This document shows, piece by piece, positions 48,892-58,885 of a DNA stretch of 64,000 nt (position 1 is the stretch's first letter; the number at the start of each line of letters is the position of its first letter). The stretch is from Tetrastigma voinierianum (Eukaryota; Streptophyta; Magnoliopsida; Vitales; Vitaceae). Below the pieces are notes generated by a model. The model was not told the DNA's origin and made no database searches. It saw only the letters and a list, made by a program, of their open reading frames with translations. The DNA lies in NCBI GenBank assembly GCA_016808115.1, contig JAEQBH010002866.1, positions 124,001 to 188,000 of the forward strand, written 5' to 3'. The position numbers and the translations under genes were made by a program.

Positions 48892-51800
48892 TGTTAGTTA
48901 CGTGAGTATAGACTAAACCACTCAGTTGCTTATATACAAGAGCCTTACAATTCTCCTGCATCTATGTCAAAGTTGAATAGAGTTGTCTAATAATGAATAA
49001 AGCGGTTTTATGCGGAATTAATAATGGGTTTAATTACATGACAACTGCGAAGTGCTGCGGTCATTAGTAAGTAAAAATTGGTGTAAGTCAGGATATCATT
49101 CCCACGATTGACTTGGATTCTCAAATCAACTACTGACTATAGGAATCCATACTATACGGATCTCGATGATAGAACTTTATCGACTAGAAATTAAAGGATA
49201 ATTGTCACAAGGGGTATCTGACCTAGGATATTAAAAATAAACTCATGAAATTATATTAGCTTACTGTGAGTTAAATTTGAATCAATTCTGTAAAAATGAA
49301 CACTAACAAGAAAATCTTTATTATTGATCCGATTTAAGTATTGTATCCCATTTAAAACTCTATCCTAAATTTGGTAGGGATTTGTCAAAGATACCTAATA
49401 ATGCAGTTTGGATTTCTCCTCTTATTTCACCAATTAAAAATCCCTTTTCTCACCAAAGGCAGAGTGCAACCGGCCTTGTATTTTGCACTCTTCCTGAGAT
49501 GCGGTTATTTTCTTTCTCAATACTTCATACCCATTTCTTGAGACTTCAGATGTCTTACTTTGAAGTCAGGGGTTGTTGTAAGACTACCTGACACGATTGA
49601 TGACTCATCCTTGAAATCTGATGAATATTTCTCTTACTTGATTAGATGCCATTATGGCAGGTCGGGGTTTCGACATATTGGGTGAAATGTCGATTATTTA
49701 AATTGATAAATGATCTACTCGACATCAACTATGAGTAAGTTGGGAATTCATGGTAGACTCTCAAGCCCATTAGTTCTCAGCCAAATGGTCCAACATACCC
49801 ACAAATTATCGCTCCCCAGCTCGGGGAATCTCCATCTACAGTAATCTCAGAGGGCCTCCTGAAATCGAGACGGATACAATCCTTGGAAGAATTATTGAAA
49901 CTTCTGTGGGAACAATTACATGAAGAACACATCGATCAAATAAATCTCCCCGTATTCCGGATACTTCCTTTTAATTTATCACGAAAAAAATTGTATGAAA
50001 TTAACAATAAAATTCAAACTAGTGGAAGTTGTGCTTCTGAAAACTACATTACAATAGACAATAGACGTCGATTACACCCTCTGGTTGCAATAGAATTGGG
50101 AAAGCAATTCCATAATTAGTCTAGATTTTATTTAAACTCAGGCGGTAAATTGTACTCCGACAAACATTCTAACAAATCGATTCGGATCGAGAAATGAAGA
50201 AAATCTATTCTAAATATACGGTAGTCTTCCTCCCTCCTCCTTCCAGACAAATGGGTTTGAGAGAAAAGCGAAGCTCACTTTACTAAAAGCTGTGTATGCA
50301 TTATAATGCGCCAAGAAATTGGGCTGATTCGAGGCTCAGTGGATTTCTCTAAAATAAATGGCCCAGTTCTGGTTTGGGTGCGTGACCTGCGAGCGAAGTC
50401 GCAACATCAAAATCCTTGTCGTGCGGTAAATCTATCGTGACCTCGGGCGAGTGTGACGTCATTCATTTTGTTCTTGCAATTGTTGGCTGCGACGATGTTT
50501 CTTGTTGTGACATGTTTCTTTGGTTGCATTTGATTTAGTGGTCACGACATGAATTGTCGTGACCATATTGAATGTAATCGAATTTTGGTTGCGCGACCAC
50601 CTTTTTCTTGTTTCTGAGTGGTGTCGACCTCAATTGATTCAGCGACCTCGCTCTCGCCCTACTGGTGCGTGTGCAGACCTCATTTTTGTTGTCATCCTTC
50701 TTGCTTCTTGGTCACAGCTTCTCTTTCATGTTGCAACATCATTCAGTTATCTTGAGCTTTCAAGCAGGCCGTGACTCAAAACTGATGGTCTGCTTGTTTT
50801 CTTGTCGTGATGTGGACATTGGAAGTGCCGTGACGAGTATTTTCTGTCCTTTATGATTCTTGTCGCGACCTCAAAAGTATGTCGCGACCATCCCTCTTCC
50901 TATCCAGTCGCAACCTCATTTCTTAGTCTCAACAGTTCCCCTTCAATTTTCTATTTCTGGTCGCAACCTTGATTTGATGTCGCAACATGAGTTCCTGTTG
51001 CCAGCTATGTTGATCTTTGTTGCGATCATGTTTTTCTGACCCTTCAATAAATTCTATGTCATGACCCCAGTTCCATGTCGCGACCTATTTGTCTTTGTTT
51101 TTCACCTCATTCCTATGTCGCGACCTCAAAAATATATCGACCTCGAATTACATTTGTCGACCACTAATCATTGATCCATGACTCCCCTTTTATCTTTGTG
51201 ACTTAAACTGTTTGTCTGTTCATTATCTTGTCGTGACATGGGATTTAGGTCGTGACATAGAATGGTGTCCTCAACTTACATTTTTGTCGCAACATCAATT
51301 TTGGTTTGCCACCAACTATGTCTTCTTTCTGAGTCGTGACCTCGAGGCGATGTCGCGACATGAAGGGTGGATTTTCTTATCTATGCTCTTGTCCCAGTTG
51401 CTTAAATGTATGTTGCAACATGAATTCCTGGTCGCGATCTTGATTGGAGTCTAAACATATCTTTGTCGCAGCACGAAGTTCTTTGGCGAGACATTACAAG
51501 AATCATTCGGCGTACTACAGCAGTCGTGACATCATTTCTTTGTTGCGACCAACAATATCTTCTTTTCGTGTCGTGACCTCAAAGCGATTAATCGCGACTT
51601 GTTATCTTTCTAAAATTTTCTCTGTCTTGGTCTCAAACAAGTTCTCTTTTTGTCCACCAGCGGCTTTGTTTTGGCTTGCCATCACCTCTAGTCGTGACGC
51701 TGAACTCACCGTGACTTCAAAGCTCTTTGTGTTACTCGATTACTTGCGACCTTAAAATATGTTGTAACGGACTTGTTCTCCTTCGGTGTTGCAACCTCCA

Positions 51801-52098
51801 TGGTGTCGCGACACAAAATTCTTCTTAAACCCGTTTTTTCTGTCACCAATAACTTCTCTTCTCCCATGGCTTGCTTTTCATTCGATGAGTGTAGGCTTAT
51901 GGTCGCGACTTTTGATTCTGTCATAACAGCCATTAGCGCTTTTCCCTTTCGCCCGATCTTTCTTTAATTTTCATTTACGCCATCAGTGCAAAATAGAAAT
52001 TTGGTAAATAGTATATATTTATGCATAAAAATAAGCAATTATATTGTAAGAAAAATCAGAAAAATTGACTAAAAATTCAATGAGTTTTTGACTCATCA
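48892..52098 (-). repeat. Right (5') LTR of Athila 2
   Basis: Starts tgttagttac, ends actcatca, and is followed by the CTCTT duplication (52099-52103). Direct repeat of 32130-35362. The palindrome-rich half is 50380-51930, with intact TCGCGA cores near 50862, 50882, 51077, 51118, 51354, 51431, 51807 and 51904 and many decayed ones (gtcgtgac, gtcgcaac, gttgcgac). Confidence 0.9.
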
Positions 52099-52430
52099 CT
52101 CTTCCACAAGCTTAAGGTATTCCTTACCTATTACACTTTATGGAAGAGTAGACTTAATGTTGTTAGTAATAGTCATTCGCATAAAACTCAAGCATAATCT
52201 GCTAGATTTGTCCCATGCTTTATGATTCAACTTCGGCCTCACCTTTGCTCATTATCGGTAATGTCAACCAGGCTTTTCTTTCAATAATAGTGCGAGTCAA
52301 GATCAGAGACACTGAAGATGGAAATTGAAAAGCTTGTTCATATTCAAAGTAGTTTAAACCATTAAAGACAATAGCAGTAGAAACATGCGAATGTAGAGAA
52401 ATAGCTACAAACACATAAATGCTCACTAAA
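52099..52430 (-). pseudogene. Copia element 2, gag N-terminal part
   Basis: Minus-strand text FNGLNYFEYEQAFQFPSSV (52320-52370), AWDKSSRLCLSFMRMTITNN and IGKEYLKLVEE (52100-52230) match the copia gag domain. The last codons run into the CTCTT duplication; joining to 32124 gives LKLVEERFCSADKSLAR. This shows that 31506-32129 and 52099-53812 were one element before Athila 2 arrived. Confidence 0.85.
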
Positions 52431-53376
52431 TCAAAAAATTCAGATAATCAAACACATAAAATATATTGTAGGTCTCCTTTGGGTAAACACAACAATATAT
52501 ACACATCATCATCATCATAATTAGAATGTCAATTAAACTTTACAAGGTAACTAAATAAATCATATCAAATATATATAGCATCTTTGGATATCTATAATAC
52601 ACTTGACAATAAAATATTAAATTCGTTTTTTATGATTAATAGTTATAGAATATTGATTTACCTTCGGGTAAATCCTTAATTTCTATCAACTAATAAATCT
52701 AACATAAATAATAGCATTTTTTATTAAATTTTGGAAATCATATGACCATACAAAAAATTAATTTGGCCACTTTGGTGACTAACAAATTAATTTTAATCTT
52801 AATGTCATATAATTAAATAATTATAATATTTAAAATAATTAATATATCATAATACTCAAAAGATAAATTTAGACTAATAATCCGAGATGGAGTTTTCTCG
52901 TAACCTTGCAAAACTTCATCCAATAAGCAAGTTTGAAACATAAAAGAAGGCTTGGAGAATCCTCGCCAACATAGGATTTGGCTTACATCCCATCTCAATA
53001 TATAACTTTAACATAATCTAACTTTGTGGGCCAAAAAATATATTTTTTATACAAAAACATACGGACTGCACTTTTCATTCTTTTATAAACATAAAACAAA
53101 AGAGTTCATGGGACATTAACGTCCTTTATTTTCCTTTAATGCATGTTAGAAAGGTTTTTACAAATGGCTTTATGCTTTCTCATGCTTTAACGTGTGTGCA
53201 CAGGCATCCATTCAACCAAAAACAAAAACAGAAGATTGATGCGTAAACAATCTTGTTCATGCAAGTTACAAAAAATATTAAACATCATCAATGATATTAA
53301 TCATAAATCCTAACCATCCATATTTTCTCATAATCAATCATAATATATGAATAAATTATTTATTCAGAACACTATA
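52431..53376 (-). other. Copia element 2 untranslated leader
   Basis: AT-rich sequence between the primer site and gag, about 950 bp, without a recognisable frame. It includes several TA-rich runs and a 61-codon minus-strand frame (52813-52998) that resembles nothing I know. Confidence 0.5.
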
Positions 53377-53388
53377 GCTCTGATACCA
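53377..53388 (-). other. Copia element 2 primer binding site
   Basis: The plus strand has gctctgatacca, the exact reverse complement of TGGTATCAGAGC, complementary to the 3' end of initiator tRNA-Met. It lies 2 bp from the LTR edge, as expected for a minus-strand element whose 5' LTR is on the right. Confidence 0.9.
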
Positions 53389-53390
53389 CA

Positions 53391-53812
53391 TGTAGACAAT
53401 ATTTTATTTAAGAGAAATTATTGGATCTTGAATAAATAATTTATCGCATAAATAAAAATATATCAATGTACTTACTTGATGCAAAATCAATCATCTTTGT
53501 AGATGTAATTGAATCCAATTTGTTTTTTATTGTAAATTGGTTTCTCACCCTTAACCCCAATCTCATGTAGCAAAAAACTTGACGAAAAAATTAGTTTCTT
53601 AAATTTTACTAACCCTAATAAGCAGAGAGAAAACTATTTTATATATGTGTATCACTAAAAATCTGATACACCCATCAAATACCAAAATGAATGACTAAAA
53701 CTTATTCCACTATTAAATAGGAGCAATTAACCAAATAGGAAACTTAATTAAAGTAATAAAACTAAATTAAATATTAAAATATGACCTTTGAGTTTCCAAA
53801 TATATTCTAACA
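53391..53812 (-). repeat. 5' LTR of copia element 2
   Basis: 422 bp, bounded by TGTTAGAATATATTTGG at 53812 (minus-strand start) and TTGTCTACA at 53391 (minus-strand end), directly preceding the primer site. A size of about 400 bp is normal for a copia LTR. It ends 598 bp from the TPS6-like stop codon. The matching 3' LTR is not in the window. Confidence 0.8.
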
Positions 53813-54409
53813 TAAGAAACATCGACATCTAGGGGTCAGAGAAGACAGACGGACAAACACACAACCTATACAAGGTGTACTAAAGACTTACTTGTCGACA
53901 TCCAGATAAAAGTACATTAATAATATACACACATCGCCTAAGCCACCACACCCCCCAGTTCCATTCCCACTAGGAAGAAAAACAACTCCAGTTCCAGTCC
54001 AAGCAACTACCAATCCAAGGCGACAAAATGCTAACACTCATTAAACCCTGAAATCTGCCCTATGAAATGAAAATGACTCTGATTTCACCATATATTCCGG
54101 CATTGAAAAGTACTGAAAAGCAAACCATCTTCGCCACATGGGAGAGAGATTGTCGAGTCAAACCCACCCCTTTCATTTAGCAGAAAAATTGAACCAAGAA
54201 GTAAAAGGGATTGCTGGCAGAAATAATAGCACGGGGGTGGCACAAACCAATATTTACAGCTTTTAATTTACTGGTGTTGAGGGATCAAGAATCCCGTCTC
54301 AAAGCTTCTGGAAGCAACACTACTGTAATTTACATCACTGAAGATTAAAAGAAACAGATTGTAGGTACAGCTCTCGGCCTACATGTTTACAGTTACAAGC
54401 AGAGGAAGC
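53813..54409 (-). other. 3' flank and 3' UTR of the TPS6-like gene
   Basis: Sequence between the copia LTR and the stop codon. The first 150-350 bases after the stop (54060-54409) are probably 3' UTR, with AU-rich motifs such as TGTAAATAT on the minus strand. No exact poly(A) site can be fixed. Confidence 0.5.
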
Positions 54410-54700
54410 CTATAGCGGCGGCATGGGTTGCTCTGAGACACAGGCCAAGCCCTGCATCAGTCTTACAATTTCAACCGTGTCGTCTAGATAATACTTGGCC
54501 TTGCTGGGTTTTCGACCGACAGTACATGCAAAAACTTCTGCTCTGGGGGCAATGGACGAGCCGGCCATCGAACTGATTATCACCTCAAACATGTCTTCGT
54601 CCGATCGATCGTCTCCTATGCACAGAATGAAGTCAGGTAACATTCCCCTCTCTTGCATGGTGGAGAGCAGGCGTTTGGCAACAATTCCCTTGCTCACACC
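54410..54700 (-). CDS. TPS6: TPS6-like exon 3 (C-terminus of TPP-like domain)
   Basis: Begins after the acceptor TATGCAG|GGTGTG with GVSKGIVAKRLLSTMQERG, then the phosphatase motif CIGDDRSDEDMFEVI, then EVFACTVGRKPSKAKYYLDD and a Pro-rich end EQPMPPL before TAG at 54412-54410. Open throughout. Confidence 0.93.
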   Translation of the reverse strand, partial: GVSKGIVAKRLLSTMQERGMLPDFILCIGDDRSDEDMFEVIISSMAGSSIAPRAEVFACTVGRKPSKAKYYLDDTVEIVRLMQGLACVSEQPMPPL

Positions 54701-57700
54701 CTGCATATGTAGTATCACAATCATATTAAGCACACAGCATAGAAAAGCTTATAATTAATCATACCATTTTTATAAATGTAAGACAAGATGGCATCATCTT
54801 AATTCACATAAAAAAAAAATCATAGCTAAATTGATTTTGATTGTTTTTTATTTTATATAGTTGGTGGTGTTCATCTCTTGATTTTTTTCTTATGAGAGAA
54901 TATTACCAAACAAAGAACTTGCAAACACGATATTGGAAAGAGAACCACAATCCATCCCTTGATTTGATTTATGTAAGAATCCTTCCTAGGTTTTGTGAAT
55001 GTTAATTGATGCTTCATTCGACAAAGCATGACGGTCCAATTCAAAAGGAAATGTACACCATATATGCAACCCCAAAAATGTTAAAAAGGAAACAGATAGA
55101 AATTTTGTTCTTCAATCCTCCAGGCAAACAACCAGACACCCAGCCGCAGCCTAATGTTTCTCAAAACCAAATTGAGTAAATACCAACTCACAGAAGTGTT
55201 TGGAAAAGCGATTTGAGGCAGTTATGGTGGCGTCTTGGTTGCAAGTGTAAGCCTTTGGCTTGGGTTAACATGGGCAAAAACACATTTGTGATCATCAAAT
55301 ATATATATATATATAGCTAATTACAAGAGTTAATGTCCTACTTTAGCCCTTGGTTCATGAAAAGCTCAGAAAAGCAACATAACTTTGTTGGGATAAATCC
55401 TATCAAAAACACATTTGTGATCATATATAAGTAATAACAAGTGTGAATGGGCTACTTTAGCCATTGATTTAAGGCTCGGAATAGCATCATAACATTGTTA
55501 AAGTATAAAATTCATACCTGTGGCTTAACTTCTACAAGATTCTGCCCACTCTTGACAGTGACTGGTTCATTCGCAAGGACACTCTCGAGATGATCAAGAA
55601 GTTCCTTAGCTTGGCAAGAGCCAAAATCGGGATCAGCATCCTCATAGCACCAAACCAGTGCGGTTTCCTTATCTTCAATGGTGGACCCATCAGTTGTTTC
55701 CATGTACAGCCTCATCACTGGCTCTGCAATTTGCTTCCAGCTACAATCAGCCACTGGTACACATGTTTCCCAATCTGCATCCCCCTTCGTCCTGGAATAA
55801 TACAATCATCAATTTCATAAACTCAAATTCATTTACTAAAGCTGGGAAGAAGAATATAGGTTCAAATTTCTAAGCTAATTCACCTTAGAAAATAACCATG
55901 CTCTGCAGCAAGTCCCAGACTCACAAGGAGAAAACCATTCCTCAAGTGTCGTTCGGCTTCTAGCACTGACAATGAAAACCACATTGTTCTCATCCCTGCA
56001 GAGTGTTTTAAGCATTTCAATGGACTTAGGAGTTGGGCCCTTATCAATAGAAGCCTGAGGCATTAAAGTACCATCATAATCTAGAAGGATAGCTCTAGTT
56101 GTAGTCCTTTTGTATGCTGACACTATATGCTCCATTGAGAGCTTCCTGAAGTTTGGATCGAGGGCTACAACCCTGAAACTTAATCCAAACCCAATTCCCC
56201 AGCACCTCCTTCGCACATGATCCCGACAAGTTCTCTCCAAATCCTGAAGAAAACTGCGAGCCCAATATCCGACATCATGGGTACTGACATACCTATAATG
56301 CTTCTCATGTCGTAGCTGTTTTTCGGGCCCCTGCATCTCCAGGGCAGAGTCCATTGCATCTGCCACTGCATCAACATTCCATGGGTTCACCCGAATTGCT
56401 CCGCTCAAAGACGGGGAGCAGCCAATAAACTCAGAAACAACTAACATACTCCTCTTGGGAGTTGATGAATCTAGACCCAAGACCTTATCCAATTTCTCAT
56501 TTCCTTGCCTGCTAATTATGTATTCATATGGTATGAGATTCATCCCATCCCTTACTGCTGTGACCAAGCAACACTCCGCAACCACATAATAAGCAATTCT
56601 CTCATAAAACTTGAGCGGTTCATCAATCAAGACAACAGGATCATACCCTGGTTTCCCAAATTTTTCATTAATCCGCTTCACAGTTGAGTAGGTCTCATCT
56701 TGAACTTCTTTAACATCTTTACCTCGGCCCCTAGCTGGATTGGCTATCTGCACCAACACAACTTTCCCCTGACACTCTGGGTGCTGCACAAGCAACTGCT
56801 CCATTGCTAATAGCTTCAAACTTATACCCTTAAATATGTCCATATCATCCACACCAAGCAACATTATCCTATCCTGATCACAAAACTGCTTAATAAGCTC
56901 TGCAACCTTTCGCTCCGTCTCAGGAAGGCTCAACACTGACTGCAGCTGCCCCATGTGTATACCGACGGGAAGAATTTTGATGCTGACTGTTCGACCATAA
57001 TACTCAAGGCCTATATAGCCACGCTTCGATTCATAGGAAAGACCCAGCATCCTGCTACAGCAAGATAAGAAATGTCTTGCATAATCAAAGGTATGAAACC
57101 CGATTAGATCGGAATTCAGCAGTGCTCGCAAAATTTCTTCCCTAATTGGCAATGTCCTATAAATCTCCGAGGAAGGGAACGGGCTGTGGAGGAAAAACCC
57201 AAGTTTCACTCTATTGAATCTCTTCCTCAGGAAAGTGGGTAACACCATAAGATGATAATCATGGATCCAGACGAAATCATCTTCTGGGTTGATCACTTCC
57301 ATGATTCTATCAGCAAAAATCTTGTTGACGGAAACATAGGCCTGCCACAGAGAGCGGTTGAACCTACCGCCCAAGTCCGGCGACAAGGGTAACATGTAAT
57401 GAAACAAAGGCCACAGCTGTTGTTTACAAAACCCATGATAGAATCTGCTAAACAGATCAGAAGGCAAAAAGGTCGGAACACATTTAAAGGTTTCAAGAAG
57501 TATCTGTGAAACTTCATCTTGTTCACATGGGAGAATTTCTTCCTTGAGGCAACCTACATATATAACTTCAATTTCATCATCCCCTAACCCATCTTTCAGC
57601 TGGAGGAGAAGTGAATTGTCATCCCAACTAAATATCCAACCCTTACTGTTATCAGATTTCCTCTGTGCCCTAATAGGCAGCTGATTAGCCACAATGATTA

Positions 57701-57884
57701 TCCGGTCACGCTGCACCGACGACGATGACAGGTCGGAGCACACACTTTCCGATGGGTCATCATCCAGATCCGATATTATGCCGGCCACCGTCATAATACG
57801 CGGAATTCGCCGGCCCATGTGTCCAAACGACGGAGACTCGCCGGAAGCAAGCTCCAAGAGATTCGAATACGATCTCGACACCAT
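54410..57884 (-). CDS. TPS6: Class II trehalose-6-phosphate synthase, TPS6-like (one frameshift)
   Basis: Three coding exons: 57884-55884, 55791-55518 and 54700-54410, with GT-AG introns of 92 and 817 bp at the usual class II TPS positions. The predicted protein is about 855 residues, close to the roughly 860 of Arabidopsis TPS6, and begins MVSRSYSNLLELASG. The first in-frame ATG is at 57884. Residues about 60-545 form the glycosyltransferase-20 (TPS) domain: VANQLPIRAQ, WIHDYHL at 206-212, HSPFPSSE at 233-240, RDGMNL at 445-450. Residues about 595 to the end form the trehalose-phosphatase-like domain: LDYDGTLMP at 601-609, VSARS at 639-643, and CIGDDRSDEDMFE plus GRKPSKAKYYLDDT in exon 3. 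Class II proteins are usually regarded as regulatory, linked to sugar signalling and SnRK1, with little or no synthase activity. The Gln in VANQLP replaces the Arg of active enzymes, as expected for this clade. A 2-nt deletion at about 55919-55920 (after codon 655) breaks the frame; everything else is intact. It is either a recent pseudogene or an assembly error. Confidence 0.93.
55518..55791 (-). CDS. TPS6: TPS6-like exon 2 (TPP-like domain)
   Basis: 274 nt between the acceptor TTCCAG|GACG and the donor CCACAG|GTATGA. Encodes KGDADWETCVPVADCSWKQI, EPVMRLYMETTDGSTIEDKE, ALVWCYEDADPDFGSCQAKE, LLDHLESVLANEPVTVKSGQ and VEVKPQ. The exon is open throughout and ends on a codon boundary. Confidence 0.93.
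55884..57884 (-). CDS. TPS6: TPS6-like exon 1 (TPS domain, start of TPP domain)
   Basis: Open from the ATG at 57884 for 655 codons to PCE. A missing pair of bases then shifts the frame; the expected text LGLAAEHGYFLR is present in the next frame up to the donor AG|GTGAAT at 55884/55883. The reading resumes in phase with exon 2 (codon AG|G for Arg) only if the two bases are counted. The deletion also creates the donor-like word GTGAGT at 55924-55919, but splicing from it would give an immediate TGA at the exon 2 junction. Confidence 0.92.
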
Positions 57885-58160
57885 TCTTTCAGTTTTCCAC
57901 ACCAAAATCTAAACCCACCGACTGTTCTACCTCACACGCAGCTAAACAAACACACTTGTTTCTAAACCCAAAAATTTTGAGAAAAAAAAATCTCCACTAC
58001 CCTCAAATCTTTACTGTCACTAGCAAGTTCCCTTCAAATATACTCAAGAACAAAGAAAAAGAAAAAGAAAAAAGAAAACCCAGAAACCAAAAAAATATCT
58101 TAGGCCATTAGGGAACAAAGAAAGAAGAAGATAAGCCACTTCAGAGAAACTGGTTGTGGG

Positions 58161-58250
58161 CTAAAACTGTAGAAGTGATGGGCCATGAGAAAGAAGGAAC
58201 TCCAAGATAGGCTTAGAGAAGAGAACTGAATCAGAGCATGAGAGTGTCAT
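58161..58250 (-). other. Upstream ORF of 29 codons in the putative TPS6-like leader
   Basis: If transcription starts near the TATA box at 58550-58556, the leader is about 630 nt and contains upstream ATGs on the minus strand. One opens at 58250 (MTLSCSDSVLFSKPILEFLL...) and stops at 58161. Another short one opens near 58374 (MSPKVAYAIVITNE...) and stops near 58307. Either could lower translation of the main ORF. A leader intron that removes them is also possible, since the segment near 58030-58070 is strongly pyrimidine-rich on the minus strand. There is no evidence that these peptides are conserved. Confidence 0.3.
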
Positions 58251-58510
58251 GGTGTCCAGATAAAATGAAGGGGGAAGTGGAATAGAATATATTCAGATAA
58301 TACAGCTAAGAGAAACGGTGGAAGAGAATCATTTCATTAGTGATCACTATTGCATATGCAACTTTGGGGGACATAAAGATTAAAACAACAACAGTATTAC
58401 GGAAAATTACCCGTTCTTGAATTTGGAAATCCAAATCAGGCAACCCTAATTTTAGATACTTGGAAAAAGACTCAATTTTTGGTGCCTTTCCAGGGAACTT
58501 CCTCACCCTT

Positions 58511-58542
58511 CCCCCCCCCTACGTCCCCCTCCCCCTCCCCCC
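58511..58542 (-). promoter_or_regulatory. G-quadruplex motif at the TPS6-like transcription start
   Basis: On the minus strand four G-runs of 6, 5, 5 and 9 bases are separated by loops of 1, 1 and 5 bases, the last loop being ACGTA-like. This fits the standard G-quadruplex rule easily. It lies 8-45 bp downstream of the TATA box, so it falls at the transcription start or in the first bases of the mRNA. Confidence 0.7.
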
Positions 58543-58549
58543 TATAAAC

Positions 58550-58556
58550 TTATATA
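58550..58556 (-). promoter_or_regulatory. TATA box of the TPS6-like gene
   Basis: TATATAA on the minus strand, about 670 bp upstream of the start codon, followed by the G-run. It is the only good TATA sequence before the pyrimidine-rich leader. The start of transcription would be near 58525. Confidence 0.5.
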
Positions 58557-58734
58557 AACAACACTCCAGACTCCACTCAACTCGAACTTAGAAACACATA
58601 CCCCCACCATTTATTTTTTTTTTTCTATTATTCGGATTTTTTCCTGTGGGAAATGTGTGGACCGTTGGATGAGAATGGTGCAGAGATAAAGAAGAAAACG
58701 GACGGTTGAGACGTAAGGACGGGCGTACACAGGA

Positions 58735-58885
58735 AGCCCAGCCTTTAAGCCCCTTGAGCTTATCCATGGGGCGTGGTTGAATCCGCCAGGGCCCACAAGC
58801 CCCATTAGAGATTAGCTGTCGGGATCGTGCAATGTTCCACGTGTCTCGTTACCATTGGTGGAGGCAGCTTGATGGAGTACGTGGC
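58735..58885 (-). promoter_or_regulatory. Cluster of promoter elements upstream of TPS6-like gene
   Basis: Within 150 bp: a G-box/ABRE CACGTG at 58838-58843 (minus-strand context ACACGTGG), a second ACGTGGC core at 58879-58885, a CCAAT box at 58854-58858 (minus strand), site II-like TGGGCY words at 58735-58740 and 58790-58795 (minus strand), and a TTATCCA sugar-response-like word at 58760-58766. They lie about 180-330 bp before the TATA box. These are word matches only; the combination is plausible for a sugar- and ABA-responsive gene. Confidence 0.45.

Larger units (their letters stand above)
32130..52098 (-). mobile_element. Athila-type gypsy element 2, nearly full length
   Basis: LTRs of 3233 and 3207 bp, both TGTTAG...ACTCATCA, flank the internal region. 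Identical 5-bp target duplications CTCTT lie at 32125-32129 and 52099-52103. From the right, on the minus strand: gag (47.4-48.2 kb), gag-pol linker, RT (45.0-45.9 kb), RNase H (split by a solo LTR at 41193-44820), integrase (40.0-40.9 kb), spacer with palindrome array (39.2-39.5 kb), third ORF (37.1-38.9 kb), long non-coding stretch, 3' LTR. Without the nested LTR it is about 16.3 kb, large but within the range of plant Athila/Ogre-scale elements. All ORFs are broken. It sits inside a copia gag ORF. Confidence 0.9.

Noticed and set aside
55590..55873. Plus-strand frames of 71-76 codons opposite TPS6-like exon 2
   Set aside because: Antisense shadows of a conserved coding exon, with no independent evidence.
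57885..57905. N-terminal extension of the TPS6-like protein by seven residues
   Set aside because: The extension would need a TTG start. The first ATG is at 57884 and gives the usual MVSRSYSN start of this family.
58306..58506. A 66-codon frame in the TPS6-like leader
   Set aside because: It begins with GTG. Only the internal ATG near 58374 could be used, so it is reported as a short uORF instead.
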